Below are positions 42,112-47,708 of a stretch of DNA of 47,708 nt, piece by piece. The notes beneath the pieces are model-generated. The model was not told where the DNA came from. It did no database searches and was given only the letters and a program-made list of their open reading frames with translations. A program made the translations under genes and the position numbers. The stretch is from Candidatus Gastranaerophilales bacterium (GTDB taxonomy: Bacteria; Cyanobacteriota; Vampirovibrionia; Gastranaerophilales; Gastranaerophilaceae). Position 1 is the stretch's first letter. The number at the start of each line of letters is the position of its first letter. The DNA is taken from assembly GCA_947587615.1 (NCBI GenBank), contig CANPYC010000015.1:1-47708 (forward strand), in the 5' to 3' direction.

Positions 42112-42729
42112 TTAAAATTTAATTGCCTGAATAAAACTCTTAGCAATAACGGGGTTAAAGGCTTTTGTATCCGTCATTGTAACAATAAGTTTTGTTGAGG
42201 GGTTTTTTGCCTTGGCGTTTGTTGTTGAATAAGCTGCAACAATTCCCACTACATCTTTAAAGGGAATATTTTTAACATGAGCAGTATATCTTATGTATGG
42301 GATTTTTTTATTCTGTGCAATATAGCTATTTTTTTCGACAATTTTAAAATCTTCAAAAGTAATTATAGAATCTTTAAAAGTATCTAACAGAGTATTGATT
42401 TTATTATCAATTTCCCCTGTTTCAAAATCTGTTGGAGAAACCTTATTTTCATTTTTTAAATCATAAATCGTAATTTTTTGTCCCGTGGGAAGATATTTTG
42501 CATAAATCTTTTTATAGCCAAACAAATTGTAGCTTCGACAAAGCTGATAATCACCGGAAACGGAGGAAAAATCGCCATAGTTTGTTTCACTTTTAACAAA
42601 TTCATCTCTTGTCGGGTTTTGGTATTTATGAATTTTTTCTTTAACAAAAGCCCAGCCTCCAAGCGCAAAGAAAGCTATTATTATAAGAATTATGATTATT
42701 TTTTTAATTAAACTTTTTAAACAACCCAT
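42112..42729 (-). CDS. Membrane-anchored protein, unknown function
   Basis: 205 aa with one N-terminal membrane span (about 8-27) and an extracytoplasmic domain of beta-rich character (YGDFSSVSGDYQLC and later FKDVVGIVAAYS). No family recognised and no catalytic motif. AGGAGG lies seven bases or so before the ATG, a strong start. It is followed after 2 bp by the chromate transporter pair, with which it is probably expressed. Confidence 0.7.
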   Translation of the reverse strand: MGCLKSLIKKIIIILIIIAFFALGGWAFVKEKIHKYQNPTRDEFVKSETNYGDFSSVSGDYQLCRSYNLFGYKKIYAKYLPTGQKITIYDLKNENKVSPTDFETGEIDNKINTLLDTFKDSIITFEDFKIVEKNSYIAQNKKIPYIRYTAHVKNIPFKDVVGIVAAYSTTNAKAKNPSTKLIVTMTDTKAFNPVIAKSFIQAIKF

Positions 42730-42836
42730 TGATAATTCCTCCTGTGAGTTACTTTACTATAAATTTTGCAAAACTGCAAAACTGTAAAGGTTTATAATAT
42801 TTTGAAGACTTTAAAAAAATTATAGAGGAAGGGATA

Positions 42837-42862
42837 TTTACCCTGGCAGCTATAAGGGTAAA
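42837..42862. other. Inverted repeat in a 350-bp gene-free stretch
   Basis: TTTACCCT (42837-42844) pairs with AGGGTAAA (42855-42862) around 10 bases. It lies about 110 bp upstream of the membrane-anchored protein gene start and has no T run, so it could be an operator or a weak hairpin. In the rest of 42730-43079 I see nothing. Confidence 0.3.
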
Positions 42863-43079
42863 GAAGTATTTATCTACCCAAAACATCAACAAAGATAATT
42901 TAAATATTTAAATCTTGAAATTATCACAGATTAAACAATCTATAATAAATATTCTTCCTATCTCAACACCTGCGCCGCATCTTACAAGTATATCTTTAAA
43001 CTCATATTACCCGTATCTTGGCAAAAACAACCGTTTTATATGCAATAAAATTTACTCTTATTACAAAGCTAAACTTTTA

Positions 43080-43841
43080 CTACTGTTGATAAATCCAAAC
43101 GTCGTAACCTTCAGATTTTAACAATTGAGCCTGATTTTTTGCAACCGAAAAATCTTGATATGAACCCATTTGTATACTATACACATCTCCAATCTTTTTA
43201 ACAAAGGGGCTCAGAGAATCGTTTTGTTCTTTAATTTTTATTTGAACTTTTTGCGCCTCTTCAAAAGTTTCATACCTTCCGATTAAAACTTTTGACATAA
43301 TTGTTATATTATTGTTTTGAAATTCATCTTCAAGGCTGTTTTCTTTTGCATCGTCCATTCCGGGAAGGATGATTCCTTGATTTTTTTCTTTAGACGAGAG
43401 AAGTTCTTTTCTCTTTTCAATTTTTTCTAACTTATCCATTCTTAGACTTTCTTCAATATGAATTGGGTCTATAATTTCATAGTCGGAGTCTTTCGGTCTG
43501 TTTGTTATTCTTGCTTCACAAGGGGCATTTTCTTCTTGTTGAATAAGCATTAGTCTTTTGTCAATTTTTCTGGGTTCATCATCTAAAACAGCGCCATAGT
43601 GCCTGAAAGGGCTTTGCTCGTTTGCTTCTCTTAAGGCAAGGTCGCCTTTTGTATATTCAATATCCATTTTTGACGAATACTTCATAATACCGACAACAAT
43701 TATAATAAACATTATAATAAAAGTTGCTATAAAAAGTTGAAAAATAAAGTTTGCTTTGGAGATTTGCCCTTTTGGTTTTTGGGCTTCCAATTGAACTTTG
43801 TTTTTCTTATATGCAAAGTAGTCTGAAGTATCAAAATTCAT
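43080..43841 (-). CDS. SPOR-domain membrane protein
   Basis: 253 aa: cytoplasmic N-terminus of about 30 residues, one membrane span (32-53), an acidic and Lys-rich linker, and a C-terminal SPOR domain (about 178-253) with VLIGRYETFEEAQKVQIKIK and VYSIQMGSYQDFSVAKNQAQ. SPOR domains bind denuded glycan strands of peptidoglycan, often at division sites. It is the last gene of the HEAT-queC-DUF366-SPOR unit, one base after DUF366. Confidence 0.85.
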   Translation of the reverse strand: MNFDTSDYFAYKKNKVQLEAQKPKGQISKANFIFQLFIATFIIMFIIIVVGIMKYSSKMDIEYTKGDLALREANEQSPFRHYGAVLDDEPRKIDKRLMLIQQEENAPCEARITNRPKDSDYEIIDPIHIEESLRMDKLEKIEKRKELLSSKEKNQGIILPGMDDAKENSLEDEFQNNNITIMSKVLIGRYETFEEAQKVQIKIKEQNDSLSPFVKKIGDVYSIQMGSYQDFSVAKNQAQLLKSEGYDVWIYQQ

Positions 43842-43842
43842 T

Positions 43843-44400
43843 TTATTCTACTACACCTCTGACTTTGTATGTTGCCTTTTTTATGCTGTTTACTTCCCGT
43901 GTATATTTTAACATGACTTTGGAGGCAAATTCCTTAACGTCTTTTATTCCCAATTCGGAAATATCCGCTGCCGAAACAGGCGCTCCTTCTTTTATTATAT
44001 TCAAAGCGGTATGAATTAGGCAAGAAGTTATCGATTTTGTTGCAATCGAAACGGATAATTTTCTTTCGTTATAGTATAAATCATCGCCCCGTCTTGAAAT
44101 TTTGACGTTATATTCTTCTAAAACTTCCTTAATAATCGAAACAAACAACCTCTGAGCAAAGACCATGCCCAAAAGCGTTATGTCATATTGTTCAATGATA
44201 AAATTTATCATGCTTTTTGAATAAATCGGTTCATTATTAATAACATCTTCAATATCAACCATTTCATCAAGTTTAACTTCAACTTCGCCAACAAAAGCAA
44301 CAATTGCGTCACCTTCAAGGTTGAAATTTTTATAAATCCAATGAGGAGAAAGCTCTTTACCCGTATATTTCAGCTCTTTATCAATAAATAAACTTTGCAT
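43843..44400 (-). CDS. DUF366 family protein
   Basis: 185 aa. FIDKELKYTGKELSPHWIYK, GDAIVAFVGEVEV and EMVDIEDVIN are the conserved segments of DUF366, a family of unknown function. No membrane span. Next to queC (15 bp downstream), a neighbourhood that I recall for this family elsewhere, so a link to deazaguanine or tRNA modification is possible but unproven. Confidence 0.82.
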   Translation of the reverse strand: MQSLFIDKELKYTGKELSPHWIYKNFNLEGDAIVAFVGEVEVKLDEMVDIEDVINNEPIYSKSMINFIIEQYDITLLGMVFAQRLFVSIIKEVLEEYNVKISRRGDDLYYNERKLSVSIATKSITSCLIHTALNIIKEGAPVSAADISELGIKDVKEFASKVMLKYTREVNSIKKATYKVRGVVE

Positions 44401-44415
44401 TTTTAAACTGACTCC

Positions 44416-45075
44416 TTAGAATATCTTTTTTATAAGTTCCGGTTTTTTACTTTTTTCAATGGCATTTTTTAACAATTTACATGACATACATTTTCCGCAG
44501 TGTTTTTTGTTTGTGTTTTCTTTTGAATTGTAGCAGCTTTTTAATAAAGACAAGTTAATAGAATTATCTATCGCATAGTTAATTATGTCAATTTTATCCA
44601 TGTCAATACAGGGTGCTATTACTTCAACTTTATTCAGGGTTGAATATTTAAAAAAGTTTTTTGCTTCTTTTATAAAGTTTTTTGTATTGTCGGGAAAGTC
44701 CCTTGCTTCTTCTTTATTTGCTCCAAAAATTATATAATCCCACCTGTTTTTGTCGCAAAAACTAGCGGCAATGTTTAAAAATAACCCGTTGCGATTTGGT
44801 ATCCAAACGGAGTTAAAATCATCAAAATTATTATTATCATTATTTGTCAGAGCATTGTTTGAAAGGCTTGCCAAAAAATACAGATCAATAACTTTATGTT
44901 TAATATTATAAAGCTCGCAAATTTTAGCCGCCGCTTCTTTTTCTTCATAGAAAGCTTTTTGATTATAGTTAAACGTTAAAGCGAGCTTAATATCGCAAAA
45001 GTTTTTTGCGATGTCAACGGAAATCAAACTGTCCAGCCCGCCCGAGAGCAGAACAACCCCTTTTTTATCTTTCAT
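44416..45075 (-). CDS. queC: 7-cyano-7-deazaguanine synthase
   Basis: 219 aa. PP-loop SGGLDS (11-16), FNYNQKAFYEEKEAA, VWIPNRNGLFLNIAASF, IIFGANKEEARDFPDN and a C-terminal zinc site with Cys181, Cys193, Cys196 and Cys199 (HCGKCMSC). It converts 7-carboxy-7-deazaguanine to preQ0 with ATP and ammonia, for queuosine in tRNA. queD, queE and queF are not adjacent. It overlaps the HEAT-repeat gene by 11 bp. Confidence 0.93.
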   Translation of the reverse strand: MKDKKGVVLLSGGLDSLISVDIAKNFCDIKLALTFNYNQKAFYEEKEAAAKICELYNIKHKVIDLYFLASLSNNALTNNDNNNFDDFNSVWIPNRNGLFLNIAASFCDKNRWDYIIFGANKEEARDFPDNTKNFIKEAKNFFKYSTLNKVEVIAPCIDMDKIDIINYAIDNSINLSLLKSCYNSKENTNKKHCGKCMSCKLLKNAIEKSKKPELIKKIF

Positions 45076-45979
45076 ATTCTTTTATTATTTCCTTTGCATA
45101 TTCTTTCAACTCTGCTTCAAATTCCCCTTCAATAACTTCATGAAGTATTCTTTCATCCGTTAAATTATAAAGAGCAACTAAAGCATTTTTTTTAACTTCA
45201 ATATTATCATCAAATTTTAATCTTTCGTAAATTAAATTGTAACTTCCTTCGATGTTTGAGTTCATAAGCGTTTCAATTGTTGCTATTCTTAAATCTTTGG
45301 AAGAATCCAAAAGAGAATTTTTTAAAATATCAAGAGCTTTTTGATTTTTTGAAATTTCAAGCTTGTTCATGGCTTCAACGATTTTTTCTTTCAGATATGT
45401 AAATTTGTCAAGAAACATTTGCTTTGTGTTTATTATAGAGCTGAAAACATCAACCGCTCTGTTGTCTCCAAGCATACCGAGCGCCAAAACAGCCGACTCT
45501 TTAACGTATGTTGATTTTTCTTTTTCGTCAACCGCAATACTCTTTAAAGCTTCAAAAGCGTTTTTATCCCCGATTTTTCCGAGCGCCTCGGCTGCCGCCA
45601 GTTTAATTTTATAGTTTGAATTTTTATCGTTCAAACAAAAAAGCAAAGAAGGAACAGCCTGTGTATCTTTATAATTTGAAATTGTTTTAATGGCTAAAAC
45701 TTTTAAATTTAAAAATTTGCCATCCTTTGGCCGTACAATAAAATCTATTAATGAAGGTAAAATTTCTTTATGTTTTTCTTTGTTTAAAAACCTTAAAAGC
45801 TCGTCCAAGAGCTTAATATCGCTACAATTGCGAAGATAAAAGTCAAAACAGTTTATTATATCTTCTTTTTTAAAATTATTTTTCAGCTCTTTAAAAGTAT
45901 CGGCATAATTTGAATTATGTGCAAGTTTTTCTTCGATGTGTTTAATTATATCTTTGGAAAAATTGTCCATATTAGCCAC
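45065..45979 (-). CDS. HEAT-repeat protein
   Basis: 304 aa, helical throughout with HEAT or PBS-lyase-like repeats: TQAVPSLLFCLNDKNSNYKI, LAAAEALGKIGDKNAFEAL and SAVLALGMLGDNRAVDVF at about 30-35-residue spacing. No catalytic motif, signal peptide or membrane span. In Cyanobacteria related repeats occur in phycobilin lyases, but here the protein is likely only a scaffold. First gene of the operon with queC (11-bp overlap); divergent from dnaG. Confidence 0.8.
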   Translation of the reverse strand: MANMDNFSKDIIKHIEEKLAHNSNYADTFKELKNNFKKEDIINCFDFYLRNCSDIKLLDELLRFLNKEKHKEILPSLIDFIVRPKDGKFLNLKVLAIKTISNYKDTQAVPSLLFCLNDKNSNYKIKLAAAEALGKIGDKNAFEALKSIAVDEKEKSTYVKESAVLALGMLGDNRAVDVFSSIINTKQMFLDKFTYLKEKIVEAMNKLEISKNQKALDILKNSLLDSSKDLRIATIETLMNSNIEGSYNLIYERLKFDDNIEVKKNALVALYNLTDERILHEVIEGEFEAELKEYAKEIIKEYER

Positions 45980-46119
45980 ACTAACAACAAAATTTAAACA
46001 TAAAACAATTCGGTTGTAAACTTTTTTTAAAATTTTGCTTTTTATCTCTTTAAAGCATGGTGTTTTAATGATAAAACCTATAAAGAATAAAAAGTTAAAT
46101 TTCGAGTTTATATTAAAGC

Positions 46120-47708
46120 ATGGCGGAAGTTACCTATCAACAAGCAATTGAACAAATAAAAAATTCGCTGGATATAGTTGAAACTATATCAAAATATGTT
46201 GTCCTTAAAAAAGCGGGGCGCAGCTATCAGGGGCTTTGTCCTTTTCATAACGAAAAAACGCCTTCTTTTGTCGTTACTCCGGACAAACAAATATTTAAAT
46301 GTTTCGGCTGCGGAGTTGCGGGAGATGTTTTAACTTTTTTAATGAAAATTGAAAACAAACAATTTTCCGAAGTTATTGAAGAACAGGCAACAATTCTGGG
46401 AATAGAGCTTCCAAAACACAACCTCCAAAATGCGAAGCGTGCAAAAGCAGAGCGAGAGCGGCTTTATGATGCAATGGATTTAGCTTGCAAATTTTTTAAA
46501 AAAAATCTCGAATCAAACGAAAAAGCTCTTGAATACCTTGAAAAAAGAGGAATAAACGAAGTTGCAATTTCAAAGTTTTCTTTGGGATTAGCTCCAAAGG
46601 GACATTTTGAACTTAAGGAATATTTGCTTAATCTTGGTTTTACGGTTGATGAAATGTTAAAAGCGGGAATTACCTACGAAAAAGACGGGGTAATTTACGA
46701 CAGATTTAAAAACAGAATAATTATTCCGATTAAAGACATCAATTCAAACACAATCGCTTTTGGCGCCCGTGCAATTGTGGAAGGGCAAATGCCAAAGTAT
46801 ATCAACTCGCCCGAAAGCTCGATTTACAATAAAAGCTCCGTTTTGTTCGGTTTAAACAGGGCAAAACAAGCGATAATCGATAACGACAGTATTATTTTTA
46901 TGGAAGGATATTTTGACGTTATATCCGCACACTTAGGGGGAGTTGAAAATGCCGTCGCAACTTGCGGAACGGCGCTAACTGCGCAGCATATTAAATTAAT
47001 AAGCCGTTTTAGTCCTTCAAGAAGAATTTATCTTGCTTTTGATACGGACTCGGCAGGAAAAAAAGCTATTGAACACGGCGCTGAAGTAATTAAAAATATT
47101 TTCAGCTCTTTGGGTGATATAAAGCAATATGACTCAAATTTCAGAGAAAATTCAACAAACGTTTGTGAAATTCGAGTTGTGCAGGAAATACAAGGGAAAG
47201 ACCCCGATGAATATATAAGAGAATTTGGAGGTGAAGAATATCTTAAAAAAGTAAAAAATGCTCCTCTTTTGCTTGACTACCAATTAAATCAAGTGTATTC
47301 GGATATCAAAGGGAAGCTGTCTCCTCAGGAAAAAAGCAAATATGTACATCAAACGGTTGAAATTTTGTATCAAATTAAAAATTCCGTAATTTTGGACGAT
47401 TATATTAAAGTCGCATCTTTTAAACTTGATGTATCCGAAACAATTATAAAAACTCAAATTCAACAAAGACAAAGCGAAGAGTTCGGAGTTTTAAAAATTG
47501 AAAATGATGTCATGACAAGTCCTTCAAGAGCTTCAAGCAAAAATTCATCCGACAGATATGAATTAATGGAAGAAAACTTGATAAAATTGGCATTTGCAGC
47601 TAATGACAACGACAAAAGAAGCTATTTCAGAGAAAAATTATCAACGTATAATTTTTCCGATGATGAAAATTCTAAAATACTTGATTCTATTGACAAAAAA
47701 ATGTACGA
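46120..47708 (+). CDS. dnaG: DNA primase, 3'-truncated by the window end
   Basis: The frame opens with ATG at 46120 and runs without a stop to the end (529 codons visible). Zinc-binding domain CPFH at 40-43 and CFGC at 61-64, with LCPFHNEKTPSF and VVTPDKQIFKCFGCG. Core domain GRAIIPI-type segment (NRIIIPIKD, IAFGARAI), PKYINSPES, TOPRIM Glu in IIFMEGYFDV and the Asp pair FDTDSAG. A C-terminal helicase-binding part begins near 47500 and is cut. Primase makes RNA primers with DnaB. No strong ribosome binding site is visible. The 140-bp divergent region to the HEAT gene shows nothing specific. Confidence 0.95.
   Translation, partial: MAEVTYQQAIEQIKNSLDIVETISKYVVLKKAGRSYQGLCPFHNEKTPSFVVTPDKQIFKCFGCGVAGDVLTFLMKIENKQFSEVIEEQATILGIELPKHNLQNAKRAKAERERLYDAMDLACKFFKKNLESNEKALEYLEKRGINEVAISKFSLGLAPKGHFELKEYLLNLGFTVDEMLKAGITYEKDGVIYDRFKNRIIIPIKDINSNTIAFGARAIVEGQMPKYINSPESSIYNKSSVLFGLNRAKQAIIDNDSIIFMEGYFDVISAHLGGVENAVATCGTALTAQHIKLISRFSPSRRIYLAFDTDSAGKKAIEHGAEVIKNIFSSLGDIKQYDSNFRENSTNVCEIRVVQEIQGKDPDEYIREFGGEEYLKKVKNAPLLLDYQLNQVYSDIKGKLSPQEKSKYVHQTVEILYQIKNSVILDDYIKVASFKLDVSETIIKTQIQQRQSEEFGVLKIENDVMTSPSRASSKNSSDRYELMEENLIKLAFAANDNDKRSYFREKLSTYNFSDDENSKILDSIDKKMY

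Noticed and set aside
42112-42729. Lipoprotein signal in the membrane-anchored protein
   Set aside because: The only early Cys (residue 3) precedes the hydrophobic segment, so no lipobox is present.
42915-43121. 68-aa frame starting with TTG
   Set aside because: No ribosome binding site, overlaps the end of the SPOR gene on the opposite strand, and composition is that of random AT-rich sequence.
46050-46125. Repeated TTAAAGCATGG as a duplicated dnaG start
   Set aside because: The 11-bp repeat (around 46052 and 46113) has no similar flanks and the first copy opens a three-codon frame only; in AT-rich DNA this may be chance.

Overview
The window is about 47.7 kb of AT-rich bacterial chromosome using the standard bacterial code. 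Gene content suggests a non-photosynthetic relative of Cyanobacteria, most likely a gut member of Gastranaerophilales (Melainabacteria/Vampirovibrionia). The pointers are the cyanobacterial-type DUF512/PDZ iron-sulfur protein, the bacterial core genes, very low GC, a flagellin remnant in a mostly Gram-negative-looking gene set (TolC-like channel, SecDF), and several large proteins of no recognised family that share a short N-terminal F-x-G/A-type motif. This placement is an inference; no marker such as 16S rRNA is present.

Layout. 1-3.3 kb: the 3' part of a TolC-type channel gene, followed by two tandem, membrane-anchored zinc metalloproteases. The second copy is preceded by a decayed copy of the channel gene's 3' end, so the pair arose by segmental duplication. 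3.3-5.5 kb: a lineage-specific 678-aa membrane protein and a 33-aa ORF. 5.6-8.8 kb: DUF512 protein and PadR regulator, divergent from uppS-rdgB. 8.9-12.2 kb: a frameshifted repeat protein, an NhaC-like transporter and two small unknown proteins. 12.4-16.0 kb: secD, secF, an HTH/zinc-ribbon protein and an alternative sigma factor. 16.0-24.2 kb: malQ, a calcineurin-like phosphoesterase, an MBL-fold hydrolase, a TPR protein and dnaE, in one tightly packed direction. 24.1-26.9 kb: a zinc-ribbon protein, a ribbon-helix-helix regulator with a palindrome upstream, rpmI-rplT with a possible pseudoknot leader, tRNA-Arg(CCT) and a two-gene unit with a HEPN-like protein.

26.9-28.1 kb is a repeat field: at least eleven copies of an 18-bp palindrome in both orientations, two roughly 100-bp MITE-like units, a perfect 54-bp tandem repeat, and a 366-bp fragment of a flagellin gene cut off at both ends by the repeats. 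28.2-32.7 kb carries ilvB-ilvN, ruvA and glgA.

32.8-40.4 kb is the most unusual region. A Ski2-like DExH helicase is translationally coupled (4-bp overlaps) to two paralogous proteins made of a split HNH/zinc domain plus a very long coiled coil. Two short ORFs with strong ribosome binding sites follow on the same strand: a Ser/Thr/Gly-rich 45-mer and a 46-aa membrane peptide. I know no described system with this make-up.

40.4-47.7 kb: a well-formed candidate small RNA (promoter, two hairpins, terminator), tRNA-Thr(CGT), a split chromate transporter with a membrane-anchored protein, a HEAT-queC-DUF366-SPOR operon, and the 5' part of dnaG running off the end of the window.

Working together: SecDF, UppS, the channel and the anchored proteases belong to envelope biogenesis and export; MalQ and GlgA to glycogen metabolism; DnaE, DnaG and RuvA to replication and repair. 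The rest is lineage-specific.
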